DNA of 64,000 nucleotides from positions 12,963,001-13,027,000 of the forward strand of contig CM055318.2 in the NCBI GenBank assembly GCA_029255685.2. The letters are read 5' to 3'. The translations under genes were made by a program, and so were the position numbers. The notes beneath the pieces were generated by a model, which was not told the origin of the DNA, did no database searches, and saw only the letters and a list, made by a program, of their open reading frames with translations. The DNA comes from Silene conica (lineage: Eukaryota; Streptophyta; Magnoliopsida; Caryophyllales; Caryophyllaceae). Below, one piece after another: positions 36,726 to 48,400 of the stretch; position 1 is the first letter of the stretch; the number at the start of each line of letters is the position of its first letter.

Positions 36726-36736
<11 letters not shown>
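36342..36736. mobile_element. foldback/MITE of the GATCCGGTGAGAAC family (about 390 bp)
   Basis: Left end ggttgggatccggtgagaac then caccttacaatg; the right end is the inverse (ggttctcaccggatctcaag). The two arms (about 36342-36500 and 36570-36736) are complementary for most of their length, including the phrase ttcggcatg and the tctagaccaagaaatatgtt block, around a short loop. Inserted in a (TA)n run. Its terminus matches elements A and B at 11.8-13.9 kb. Confidence 0.85.
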
Positions 36737-36756
<20 letters not shown>

Positions 36757-36889
36757 TGAATCACGTGAGGCCGCCCTCTTAGGGTGAGGCTGTCGGACCC
36801 TTCTAAACCGTTAGATTTAAGTATGACGGACGCACGAGATTGTGCCACGTGTCCCTATATAACATTAAAAAAAAAAACTGACATTACAG

Positions 36890-37301
36890 CATTTCCGCCA
36901 CTATCAAACTCATCCATCTTCTTCTCTCCAACCTCTTCCCTCACTCCGCCGCCGCCACCACCACCGTTGCCGCCGCCGCCGCCCTTATTCTTCTTCCCAT
37001 ACAACTCCTCATACGAGGAAGATACTCTCCCTCCTCCACCACCTCGCCGTCGTACTACCGGTTTCTCCGACGGTCCTCCCTTTTCTGCACCACCTCCTCA
37101 GTACGGCGGCGTTCCGCCTCCTATCGATGATTTTGCCGCCATTAAACAGAACTTTCAACAGCTCGCTTCTCGCGCTCTTAATAACACTAATCTCGCCGCC
37201 AATACTAATAATAATAGTAATAATAACAATTTTGATGCTAAGCGCTCCAAGTTTGATGATAGCCCTCCTCCTTATTCTTCCAATTACAACTCTTATTCAG
37301 G
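36890..37301 (+). pseudogene. captured first exon of a proline-rich host protein
   Basis: An open plus-strand stretch includes TPPPPPPPLPPPPPLFF, then APPPQYGGVPPPIDDFAA, IKQNFQQLASRALNN, an Asn-rich run and FDAKRSKFDDSPPPYSSNY, ending near a possible donor (caggtcttc, 37301). The composition is that of a plant nuclear or RNA-binding protein N-terminus, but I cannot name the family. The frame stays open for about 140 codons, so capture may be recent. Confidence 0.55.
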
Positions 37302-37488
37302 TCTTCTATTTCTCTCATTTATCATCTATTTGATGTTTATTTATTTTTTGCTTCGATAATCGTTGCGAATGTGTGTTGGATTTTTTCATGCTGTTTTGAA
37401 CTCTTATTTTATCAGCTATACGTTTTGATTGATTGATGCTAGCTGGAATCTGGTGGTTGATTTGTATATTTTGTATTTGTTTGAAGTT

Positions 37489-37740
37489 TTACGGCTTTTG
37501 CTGCTGCCGGCATTCGTCGAAAACGAAGCAGAGAAAAGGAGTAGAGAAAGCGGAAGAAGATCCGAATAACGGCGTTGACGGAGTACCAAAAGCTGGTGTT
37601 GATGACGGTGTTGAGAATAACGACGGCGTTGATGATCCGAATGCTGGTGTTGCTGACGGCGTTCCAAACGCCGGCGTTGATGACGGAGTACCGAACGCCG
37701 GCGTTGATGACGGAGTACCGAACGACGGTGTTCCGAACAT
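37489..37740 (-). pseudogene. captured nucleoporin FG-repeat N-terminus (NUP54-like)
   Basis: The minus strand starts MFGTPSFGTPSSTPAFGTPS and continues with repeated FGTPS and STPAFG units to LFGSSSAFSTPF. Plant NUP54, a central-channel nucleoporin, begins with just such an MFGTPS repeat, so NUP54 is the best guess; NUP62/NUP98-type FG repeats are alternatives. The repeat ends in unrelated sequence at about 37520, so only the N-terminus is present. It points opposite to the proline-rich exon. Confidence 0.65.
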
Positions 37741-37774
37741 TTTTAGTGTGATGTTATAGGATTAGTGATTGAGT

Positions 37775-38335
37775 GTGAGATTGTGAAACTAGAAGCTTAA
37801 TTTGTGAAACTAGATGCTTAACTTGTGAAACTGGAAGCAAATATTGTGAAACTGTGAAACTGTGAAACTAAATGCTTAACTTGTGAAATTAGAAGCTTAT
37901 TCTGTGAAACTAGAAGCTTAACTTGTGAAACTGTGAAACTGTGAAACTAGATGCTTAACTTGTGAAACTAGAAGCTTATTCTGTGAAACTAGAAGCTTAA
38001 CTTGTGAAACTGTGAAACTGTGAAACTAGATACTTAACTTGTGAAACTAGAAGCTTAACTTGTGAAACTGGAAGCAAATATTGTGAAACTGTGAAACTGT
38101 GAAACTAGATGCTTAACTTGTGAAATTAGAAGCTTATTCTGTGAAACTAGAAGCTTAACTTGTGAAACTGTGAAACTGTGAAACTAGATGCTTAACTTGT
38201 GAAACTAGAAGCTTATTCTGTGAAACTAGAAGCTTAACTTGTGAAACTGTGAAACTGTGAAACTAGATACTTAACTTGTGAAACTAGAAGCTTAACTTGT
38301 GAAACTGGAAGCAAATATTGTGAAACTGTGAAACT
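37775..38335. repeat. satellite of 18-21 bp units in a 237-bp higher-order repeat
   Basis: Basic units are tgtgaaactagaagcttaac and variants. The distinctive variant gaagcaaatattg occurs at 37834, 38071 and 38308, exactly 237 bp apart both times, and the order of variants between them is the same. This is a true higher-order array of just over two units at the right side of the Pack-TIR element. Confidence 0.92.
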
Positions 38336-38392
38336 ATAAGCTTGGGGATGCGCGGCCTCATCCTAAGAGGCGGCCTCACGTGATCCGGCCTC

Positions 38393-38424
<32 letters not shown>

Positions 38425-38804
38425 GTCAAATCAATTTTTTAATTAAATATAAGTATTTTTAAATTTTAAAATTTAAACTTTGTTATGTTAATAAATTTTC
38501 CAAACTCCACATCAATCCCATGCTAATTGCTACCTTCAATTCACTTGCTATTTTAGGCAAAAAAATATAAGTCGTATGCAGCAGTCTTACTGAAAATATA
38601 ATCGGCCATTAAACTCCGTATAGGAGATACTTCAATGAATCCTCCTTCTTCTTCTCCCTTCCCTTTTTCTTTACTTTTGAGCTTCTAGACCTCTCAACGA
38701 CATTCTGAGTTCTTTCACAGATTCTGTCCTGTTACATTAAAATTTGAAATTAAGAATACACGGTTAGAAAAACAGAAGGAAGAAGGGAACCTTAGAGATA
38801 ACAT

Positions 38805-39435
38805 CATGGAATTTATAATTGTTCTTCTTGTTCTCTTTTGCTCTAAAAATATGCAATTAAAAAGGGTACTTTTTCAGAATGCAAATTTCATTTACTCACA
38901 TTTGCTCGTCTTCTTCCTTCTTTTTATAGCTATGGTTCCTTTCATTGAATTCTTCTTACTCACAAGCTAACCACTCCTCATATTTACACCAAGCTAACAA
39001 AAATAACACACATTGCTCCGTAGCACAAGATAAAGCTCATTTCCTTTCTCCTATCTTGTTTAGTTCTCTGCTTCGTTTAAGCTTACGGAAACAACGTATC
39101 CTCAAGGTGGTTTGACAGTTGCAATTACAATTTGGTTTCATGCGGTACTTTAACTCGCGTTGGATTTCCGTTCTGGGGCGCCGGCTTGTTCAGGCCGAAA
39201 GAGTGTGGCTATCCCCATCTTGGTGTAAGATGCGAAGATGGATTCACGGCTACCTTGACGATTGATGGTTTTGAGTATATTTTGATGAGGGTCGTTGACG
39301 AAGATAAGAGGATCCGTCTTCGGCAAAAAGACTACGACAAGGGGAATTGTCCAAAACCATTTCTCAACACAACAATGGACTTTAAACATTTTCGGTATGC
39401 TCCGACAACTGAAAATCTGACTGTAAGTGTGTAGG
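38805..39435 (+). pseudogene. LRK10-like receptor kinase ectodomain remnant 2
   Basis: A signal-peptide-like start MEFIIVLLVLFC is seen at 38809. After a gap, SRWFDSCNYNLVSCGTL, then GFPFWGAGLFRPKECGYPHL and FRYAPTTENLTVSV (39090-39434) follow. C-x-NYNLVSCG and GFPFWG...RPKECGYP are signatures of the GUB_WAK_bind ectodomain of LRK10L kinases. The frame ends early and there is no membrane or kinase part. It is the paralogue of the remnant at 35010-35650 and keeps the N-terminal half better. Confidence 0.82.
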
Positions 39436-39580
39436 ATTGATGTGAACGCCTGAAAAGCCGAATTATGCGGTTCAAGTGTAGGATTGATGGAGTTGTCCAA
39501 GATACGGGTTACTGTAGGAGCAGTTTGTGTAGGAGTAATATTAAGCCGAACGATTTTTTTCATATATAAAAAGTACAAAT

Positions 39581-40899
39581 GGCCAACTTATAAAGTGCAA
39601 AATTAATAATACAAATAACTTCACAGAATTGACAATATTTTACTTGAAAAGTTATGTTTTCATATAAGTTGGTTAATTTATTCCATCATTCTCTACTTTG
39701 GTGATATTATATCTCACTTTGTAACAAATTGCATGTAATTACATTATAATATATAATAAAATGGTCATAATTAACAAATTTTAGCTTTCACCCATAAATT
39801 CATGATTGGTGTGAGTTAGGATGATAGGTGTTATTTTGTATGCTTAATTCTCATTCTCTTAGAGTGATCGATCGTCTAAATAACATAAATGACAATAATT
39901 TGTAATAAGATAAGAAATTTTCTGTTGATCGATAATGTAATTTATTTGATTTTAATCGTTTTGTGTCATTACATTCTTGACATATATTGTAACTACCATA
40001 AGACTTTTGATTATTGAAACGATTTTTCCCCTTAAAAAAAAGCTTATCTTGGCACAAGATGATAAAAAACTATTTAATTTAGCGTTTTAATTATATTGGA
40101 TAAGTATGCTATTTATACAATATATTTTCCACTTATGATTACAGAGTAAATTCGTTACTTTTTATATTGCAAGAGAACTTTAATTTGTTATTTTTTATGT
40201 TGTAAGAGAACTTTAATATTTTAGATAAGACGTTGAATAAATTTTAAAAATTATTATAGACAGTAGAAAGGTCAAAAGTGTATTAGAAGCTATTAACCGC
40301 ACCTAATTTTACCTTTTAATATTTTTTTAGAGTGTGAAATATAATAATAGTTAAAATATTTTAGTTTTTAGATAAATACTTTGTAAATAGCTTATCTTGA
40401 CAAGCAAGTACGCAACACTAAAAAAGTTATTGTAATAATTAGCCTTTAAATTATATTGTATAGATATAGATGTATATAATTTAATCTTTATAGCAAAACA
40501 AAATAGTTGCATGATGTAAATTTACAATGATGTGTTTTTTATTTGGGGATTAACTTATTCTAACAATGAACACGTAAATTTTAAATTTAGCATGCATTTT
40601 GATTTATTAATTGTTGTTAAATTTATTAAAAAATAAGAGTTTAAACTTTATTCGTCATTATGCTATTTAAATTTTTGATATGCATTTAATGCTTGTAAAT
40701 TCATTAGTTTTTTTATTTTATTTTCTGTAAAATGATGATATTATGCTATTTAATAAACTTGGTATGCATTTAATTAATGCTTGTAAACTAATTAGTTTTT
40801 TTTTTTTTAAATAATAATGATGATCTGGCTTGCTAGAATTCCTCAAAAGTTAAATGGTGAAATGTGGTGCTTTGTCTTGCCTTTTTATATTATATATAG
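39581..40899. other. AT-rich DNA, no gene seen
   Basis: About 1.3 kb of AT-rich sequence, interpreted as the 5' part of the large Helitron candidate. A phrase around atgctatttaataaacttgg/tgcatttaat occurs twice near 40660-40790. Confidence 0.4.
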
Positions 40900-41984
40900 A
40901 CTAGTTATAATGCCCGTGAAATTCACGTAGCTAGATATATTATTACGCTGGTGGTATTGTGCAAGTTCGGATTTCTATCCGCATTTAGCTCTGATGACGA
41001 AAAGAACTCGTAAGAAAAAAATTATTAATCAAAACTCTTTATTGCCATAATATATAGTCAAAATGTATTTACCAAAGTTTTATCACGGATTATTAGCATT
41101 TTGCCACGAATATTGTTACGTTTATTAGTGTTTTGCCACAATTATTGCTATTATTATTGTTGTTTCATTTTTTTTTAATTAATTCAATCTAAGAGAAATT
41201 TGTTAAATTTAAAATTTCTAAACTTTTATTTGTGAATTATATATAATCTAAAGTAGATTGAATGATTAACATTGTTTTAAATAATTATGTTGAAAATTAT
41301 ATTATAATGTGGCAAGCGCTAATAGTCTCGCATTAAAAATTCAAAAAACAGATGTTACTCATTAATATCTGTTTTTTGGGATAGAATATGAGTAAATATT
41401 AAGAGAACTAATATAAACAGATTATCAAAAATCGATGGGTATATATAATGTATTTTTGCATGTTATCATCAAAACATCAATAAGAGAACAAAATCGAATG
41501 CATCATATCTCATTAGTACTTAAATCACATGAAAAATATAAATTTACGATTTTAAACAACATAATTAAATATATAGATAATACTATATTTATAGTAAACT
41601 ACTTGCGTTAGTGATATTTGTAATTTGTTGTTAATATCAGTTTTAATAAATTCACTACACATTAACAATGATGAATATATTAAAATGATCCACAAAGCAA
41701 ACTATCACTATTAAAAATGTGAAATTAAAAAAATAAAGTTACAATTTAGTCAAGCTAGAATTTCTTTCACAAAAATTTCACCATAATTCACTGATATTAT
41801 ATTCGATCATTGACGATTTAAAGTGTCTTCATAAGTATTTGACAATGCCTAAAACGAACTATATATATAATACAAATGTTTGTCAAATTCCCCATCTCTC
41901 GTCTATTTCTCTCTTGTTTTCTCATTTCTTCTTAATTCAATTTGATTTATGCTCGCCTCAAAGTAAAGATATAAAAGGTGTTGA

Positions 41985-42640
41985 AAAATAAATCAAATGA
42001 AATATTTTGGTCAAAATAAACAATTTTTTTCATTAATTTGTTTTTGTTAGTAATGTGCTAGAATTTGTATTAATTTATTTTCTTTTATAGGTGAAATGTT
42101 TTAATAACACTAGAATATAGAAAGTTTAGCACTAAATTATAAATATTAAATGAAATATAAATGAAAGTTTAAATAAGATTAGTAATTGGTCTATTAGATA
42201 TTACTTTGCCTATTTATTTTCTATTTTTACTTTTTTTAAAATAATAATAAAAAATTGGTCAAACATTTAAATGTAGAGTGTACACATGTTATTAATAACT
42301 ACTCAATCTAGGTTTTTTATGTACTTAATAAATCAAATGGAAAAATTTGGTGAAAATAAACAAAATTTTTCATTAATTTTGTTTTTGCTAGAAATGTGCT
42401 AGAATTTTTATCAATTCATTTTCTTTTATTTGAGAAATGTTTTCGTAACATTGGAATATAAAAAGTTTAACACAAAATTACAATTATTAAATGGAATATA
42501 AATGAAAGTTTCAATAAGATGAGTAATTAGTCTATTGAATACTACTTGGTTATTCATTTTCCGATTTTCTCTTTTTTTAAAAAAAAAAAAATTGATCTAG
42601 CATTTCAATGTGGTGCGCCACGTGTCATTCTAGCATGTCA
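41985..42640. repeat. two tandem copies of about 330 bp inside the Helitron
   Basis: aataaatcaaatg, aaaataaacaa, aatgtgctagaatttxtatxaattxatttt, aatataaatgaaagttt and gattttct-type blocks follow each other in the same order in both copies. Confidence 0.8.
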
Positions 42641-42884
42641 ATGTAATGCGCCACGTGTCATTCTAATATTACTCGATCTAAGCTTTTTATGTTATTATAT
42701 AGATGTAATGCGCCACGTGTCATTCTAATATTACTCGATCTAGGCTTTTTATGTTTTTTTTGATAAAAAAAATTGATCTAGCATTTCAATGTGGTGCGCC
42801 ACGTGTCATTCTAGCATTTCAATGTAATGCACCACGTGTCATTCTAATATTACTCGATCTAAGCTTTTTATGTTATTATATAGA
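42590..42884. repeat. repeated Helitron 5' terminus units
   Basis: cgccacgtgtcattctaata followed by ttactcgatcta(a/g)gctt, then tttatgttattatataga occurs in full or part three times (ending at 42703, 42750 and 42884). Each full unit ends in a potential Helitron 5' TC end on the minus strand. Confidence 0.85.
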
Positions 42885-43467
42885 TATTAATATTGAATAC
42901 AAATTCTATTCAAGACGGAAGTATCTCTCATAAGCCTAAAACGGGTTAGACAATAACCCATTTAGATAGCTAAGACAAACTTGTTTATCTTTGTCTCTTC
43001 TATAGACTTTTGAAATTTTATCTCACCGGTGGATATATTAACCCCTCTACAAGAGAAAATATATTTTTGTGAAATCTTATTTGATTTATCTTTAAGAATA
43101 TATTAAAAAATATATAAATTTTATAATTTTTGCAAATACCGTAGCTAAAGATACTAAGCAAATAAAACATGCGTTATCAGACGTGAAAAAACAAAGTTGA
43201 TTTGAAAGGAGGGAGTAGTTCTCTAGTTACCTGAGAAGCATCCCAGCGGTGGTCCCAGTCCCACATACTCTGTGGGTTGAAAAATAGTGTTGGAATCAGA
43301 AGAGCCATTTTGGCACACAGTAAAATTGCAGTACCTGTTTAGATGTGCTTTGATATGGTTATTGTAATTGTATGTATATTGTATACTGCTGCTAATCTGC
43401 TATGCTATGATTTCTATTTATACACGGTTTTGCGTAAATTCGCCTACATTCACCAAATTCATGCAAC

Positions 43468-44462
43468 TAGACCTGTCAAAACCTGACCCGACCCGAACCG
43501 ACCGTAACCCGACTCGTAAATAACCCTGTTTTTCAACCCGGACCCAAAAGATACCCGAACCCGTTTTGACCCGTAAACAACGGGTCAAAACCCGACCCGC
43601 AGCGGGTTGACCGTTAGGTCAAAATAATATATCATTTTTAAAATATACAATGTCACATAGGTGTTGATGACTTATAAATTTTTGAGGAGAAATATGTATA
43701 TGTATACGGTATGTCACGTCATCACCTCAGACAACATGCCACGTCATCACCTCAAAGTGTGTGTCACATCGTCACTTTCACCGTAGTACGTCGAATTGCA
43801 TTCCACGTCAGCACCGTCAACTCATCACCTCATACTACATGCTACGTTATCACATCGAAGTGTGTGTCACGTCGTCACTTTTAGTGTAGTACGTCAAGTT
43901 ACATTTCACGTTAGCAATGTCACCTCATCATTTCGATGGACTACATGCCACGTTATCACATCGAAATGTGTGTCAGACTGTCACTTACACCTCATTCCAC
44001 ATCATCATTGCCACATAATCGCCTAGGACCACATGCCACATCATCACCTCGAAATGCGTGTCAAATAGTCACTTTCACCGTATTACGTCGAACTGAACCG
44101 CATCTCACGTCAACACTTCCACTTCATCATCACCTCATATCACATGTCACGTCATCATTGTTATCTTATTTGAGTCTTATTATCGTACTTAGCGAGTTAA
44201 TGAGGGTGATGACGACGATAACGATGGTGATGGCGAAAATGATGACAATTAATTTGACTAAGACAAGTAAGAGGAATTACGATATAAAAAGAGTTTTAAA
44301 AATGCGCGGAAAAGATGTTGATTAACCCGTATTTTTACCCGAACCCGACCCGAAATCCGTATAGACTTGACCCGTAGTTTACCCGACCCGAAATACACCC
44401 GACCCGTATTTTACCCGAACCCGTATCTACCCGACCCATAACCCGCCCGTTTGACAGGTCTA
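43468..44462. mobile_element. non-autonomous hAT element (995 bp, perfect 8-bp TSD)
   Basis: Terminal inverted repeats tagacctgtcaaa/tttgacaggtcta, flanked by catgcaac at 43460-43467 and 44463-44470. Both ends carry arrays of acccgacccg-type motifs typical of hAT subtermini. The interior has four copies of a roughly 100-bp repeat (gtgtgtcacxtcgtcact, accgtagtacgtcg) at about 43758, 43862, 43967 and 44056. Frames reported in it are not proteins. Confidence 0.93.
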
Positions 44463-44780
44463 CATGCAACCCATTGCTCATTAAGAGACCACGTGTTAAG
44501 CCTTGCTTCATGGATACATGAGACGACGTGACTTGTAATTCGGACGAGAAGTTCACTTCGCCATGTGCTTCAGCATTCCAACAAAACTAGATAAGGATCT
44601 CAATCAGATAATTATGGATATAATTAATCAGCGGATTTAGGGGAACTGGAGACTGCTAACAGGTGTCTACAGTCTACCCCGCAAAAACGCGTTTGTTTTT
44701 CACATAATTTTTTTTTTTAAAAAGTGGTTACAGTTGATGGTAACTAGATCAATATGACCCAACTGATGTCTTTAGGCTAA

Positions 44781-44925
44781 TCCCGTCACAAGTTTGTATC
44801 TCTCACAAAAAGAGAGAGGGATAAGGTGAGACACCTTTATGTGCTTTCCCACCCACCTCTCATGAGTATTTTGGGTGAAAAACGGTATTTGTGATGGATA
44901 CCGCCGTCACAAATAAAAATTTGTG
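44781..44925. mobile_element. Mutator-type MITE, copy 4 (145 bp)
   Basis: Ends tcccgtcacaagtttg and caaataaaaatttgtg, flanked by ttaggctaa (44772-44780) and ttagactaa (44926-44934), a 9-bp duplication with one change. Contains acggtatttgtgatggatac as in the other copies. Confidence 0.8.
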
Positions 44926-44934
44926 TTAGACTAA

Positions 44935-45474
44935 AATAATTGTCTGAAAGGGGTAATTTGATACTTTCCGGGACCTAAAGAACAAAGATCTACTCTCCTC
45001 ACTTTAATTTTGTTAAGATGCACTTCAATTTATTCATGCATAGGAGACCATTAATTCAGTGCTACACGGTTGGAATTAGCTTCCTGATCAAGCGTAAAAA
45101 TGCCTTCAAAAAAAGGAGTTAGATGATAACCATTACTAAACCTTTGTATATATACATGATTTTACAACTCCAAAACACCAGTCCTCAATATTGACACTAT
45201 TCTCGTTCGATATTACAATTCCAGATCACCAACAATCTTCTGTATGTCAACAAGCTGCCATAAATCAACGAAGACTAGCGCTTATTACAATCACTTACAC
45301 TCTGTATTATTCTATATCATTTTAGGATAGGCTGATCTTATATTACAATGAGGTTCTTCTTTGACGGAATTGGCGCAATCAAAAGGATGATCTGATGGAA
45401 ATGAAGAGGATCATAATACGATTTAAAAAACAGAATTGTTTAAAGTATAGGCCTTGACTGTGATTCATGCTGAT
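44935..45474. other. 3' flank of the DUF726 gene
   Basis: Expected to hold the 3' untranslated region and polyadenylation signals of the minus-strand gene that ends at 45475. No other feature seen. Confidence 0.4.
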
Positions 45475-48400
45475 CTATTTTTGGGTAGATGCGCGATTGA
45501 AAACTGGAAAGTAGGTATCCAAATCAAGTCGATCAAGAATTTGCTGGGTCGCCCATAGATAAGAAGAATGGCCTTCGATCATGTCAGTGGCATCCACCTG
45601 ATTGCATAAAGTTCAGCATTTAAGAAACAGCTCTGTAAATTAGATATCAGCTGTTATTGTAGAATCCAGAAAACAAAAACTTACATTTTCAATCCCAGGC
45701 ACATCAACTTCCTGGATTCCAGCTAAACCCTTGGAGAGAAGGCTATTTCATGGAAAATTACACGGTTCAACTTGAGTTAGACTGTTAGAGTCACATGCAT
45801 AATGTTCATTTAGACATGCGCAAACAGGTTGCATGAGTTGAGTCTAGCTTAAGTTTGAGTCAGGCTATATCAGGCAGATAACACAATTCGGGTTTGGTAC
45901 GGTCTATATCGAGTAGGGTACTGGTTGGGTCATTTTCAACTAGTGGTTACGAGTTTGCTCAATTGGATTTTATTCTACTCGGTGCAAATCATGACCATGA
46001 AGACTTACGTTTATTTTTAATGTAGATAGTGTTAGCAGTGTTTTCAAAGTAGTCTTTTCGAGTCGTTGTGGCTCACTTCCTGTCAGTTTGCGTCAGGTCA
46101 ATTTTGGGTCCAACAAAGTCTGGGTTGACTTTGGTCAGCTTAAGTCATATTTGGGTTTTATACTTCGAGTGTATTTGGGATTTTGGGACAGGTCATTTGG
46201 GTTGGGTTAATTTTATTGAGATGCCTATGCCTTGTTTTATTCAGAAATTCTTGCCAATGTCCACCCCTAATGTGAAACAGATCCAATTACTTGTATAATT
46301 AAACGAGAAATATTAAATGTTCATAGTATATGGATTAGTTTTACAATGAAATGGTTTCAGGCAGACGAGGTTATTGACTCTATTGGTACATGTGTTGTGG
46401 CCTTATTGGGGTGAAAGAAAACCGTAAGCACGGCTGCAGAACATCTCTGTTGAGCTACCTAAACCCCACCATTTTGGACTTGGGACATTCAAGAGTTAAA
46501 GTTGCCATGCACAATTCAATTTGAAACTAACAGAACAGACAACCCAGATGGGAATTTTGCCTCAAATTTTAGCAGAGGTATAAGTTAAGGGTACAAATTG
46601 ACGAATTAATCGTAACCTGATTAGAGTGTTGAGAGTTCGTATTCAGCATTGGAGTATATCTTACGTACCTTGCGCGGAAGGCAATGCCAAGTATCCAGTC
46701 ATTTCGTGAAAAGACATTAACAAATCTTCCAGCAACGACCTACAAAAGACGGGACGATTGAGCATCAAACTAGAAGTTTTAGTCACAACTTACAAGCCAC
46801 TAACGTCAGGTAGCAAAGAGCAAGTATGATACAAGCATGGAAACAACTGATAACAACAAATTACCTTACGCGCAGCTTCCCAGTTTTCATCTTTAATTGG
46901 AATTGGTGCCCCAAGAAGAACAACTCTTTCAACAAGATTAGCTGCAAGAAGAGTACTGACACACTTTTAGAATGCGCAGAGAAAACCAATATGCGTATCT
47001 CATGTGGGATTGGAAAAATTATTACCTTGCTCAGTTTTGGACAAGTATTTGAGACACTTGAATATTACTCTAGCTCCTAAGGAGTAACCTACAAGTGTAA
47101 CAGGCCTGCAATAGATTTACCAGTCCTATATATATATCATAGATGTGCTTGTTGATCGGAATATTATCAAGCCAGTAAATAAGCCCTTTGTCCATGAATA
47201 AGCTCCCCTCTTGGAATCTCTTTTTTCTTTTTAATGTTATGTTGTCATTATGGTAATAACCCAAAAAACAAATCATGGTTGGGACCCTAGCCTGCCTAAG
47301 GCTCTAGGACGACACTCTACGCAAAACACCTAGGTGTGACTTTATAAGGAGGCAACTAACGAGACACACCACTACACAACTTTTATATTTTTTTTCTTCT
47401 AGTTCTTTTATAATGCCCTTCTCTTTGCGAAGTTACTTTACTCCCTTAAAAATCAGCCCTCTCCAATAAAGGTATTGCCGCACAAAATTTTATTTCGAAA
47501 ATACAAATGGGTTTGCATAATGGTGCGCCTCACTATCTATAGGACTATAGGGTATGCATCTTTGCCTCACACCTCGTCGTGTTAAGTCATTATCGTCTTG
47601 GTGCATCTCACGCAAGTTGGGACCCCATATTTTTTATCAGTTGCATATTCGTCAACATTATATAGTTTGCTCCTCAATTTTTCAGCAAACAAATTAAGAA
47701 GTTTATTCATGGACGAAGAAGTTATTAGCTATTCAAGGATTTGACAAATGATCAAATAGTATTTTATAAATAAAAAAACGAATGATCACCTGTTTCCTTG
47801 CAACCCCTTCAACAGTATTTCAGCAAGAAGCTTTCCAGCTTTGTCGGATCTGAAGATTTATTTAACTATATTCATTTATTTATTTATTATAGATAATACT
47901 AATTCTAATCTTGATTAAAGTAGCAGCATAGCACACATTAGCTACTGCATCAATTAAGAGGTAAGTGGGAGATACGCTTTACTTATCACCCTGTCGGTAA
48001 GCAAGCCTTGCAGTGACATGTTTATAATACCTGTTCACAGCTATCGTCCACTTGCTGTCTATAAAATCAGTGATTGCGAGCAAGGTAGCTGGCCAGGCTA
48101 ATGCGGTAAGAAGTGTGCTAAGAACCGTCATCATAGCACCTTGTTTCATCAACTGCAAAGCAAGTCCTACAAAAAGTAACACCAGGATATGACAACTACT
48201 TTATTGTGACAGATAATAATCTACCAGCAATGTTATTCATTTGGCATAGAATAGTTACTTGAAGTGAGCCAATCCTGTATTGCTGTACTCACAGCTATTA
48301 GATGCTGGGACTCCCACACAAGCACATACCTGGAGTTAGTCGGTATGATAGTGAGAATAAAAAATGAAGAGCGAGTAAAAGAAACAAGAATTCGTGAATT

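Larger units (their letters stand above)
36751..38393. mobile_element. Pack-TIR element carrying host gene fragments and a satellite (1.64 kb)
   Basis: Terminal inverted repeats: left aatcacgtgaggccgccctc then ttagggtgaggc; the right end read inversely gives gatcacgtgaggccgcctct then taggatgaggc. Flanked by (TA)n. Between them lie a proline-rich first exon on the plus strand, a nucleoporin-type FG-repeat sequence on the minus strand and a 237-bp satellite. No transposase. Superfamily unknown; the TA flank prevents defining a target duplication. Confidence 0.8.
33706..40900 (-). mobile_element. candidate large Helitron carrying LRK10-like fragments and nested elements
   Basis: On the minus strand the 3' end is a hairpin (acccgtgca...tgcacgggt), then ttaaa-CTAG at 33706-33709 followed by T. 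The 5' end is TC at 40900 (tctatatataatataaaaag). With the younger Helitron at 40901-42884 removed, the 5' neighbour base is A, giving the canonical A|TC...CTAG|T. That would make a 7.2-kb element. The two ends are individually convincing; that they belong to one element is inference, since no other end of either type was seen between them. No Rep/helicase gene is visible. Confidence 0.5.
40901..42884 (-). mobile_element. non-autonomous Helitron, minus orientation (1.98 kb)
   Basis: 3' end on the minus strand: hairpin cgtgaa/ttcacg, then ggcattataa-CTAG (40901-40904) followed by T. 5' end TC at 42884 (tctatataataacataaaaa), preceded by A. It sits exactly at the A|T of another Helitron's 5' end (40900), head to tail. 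Interior: a roughly 330-bp tandem duplication (41985-42300 and 42328-42640) and repeated 5' termini. No Rep/helicase. Confidence 0.8.

Noticed and set aside
37433-37759. 108-codon plus-strand frame with GVDDGVPNAG repeats
   Set aside because: It is the antisense of the nucleoporin-type FGTPS repeats, which have the recognisable protein pattern.
42905-43217. Possible Stowaway element (acggaagta ... ggagggagta)
   Set aside because: The two ends do not pair well enough and no clean TA duplication was found.
43796-44325. Overlapping plus-strand frames of 76 and 129 codons
   Set aside because: Products of the internal repeats of a hAT element; composition is His/Ser/Thr-rich with no domain.
46068-46298. 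76-codon plus-strand frame
   Set aside because: Lies in an intron of the DUF726 gene within a decayed repeat and crosses no recognisable domain.
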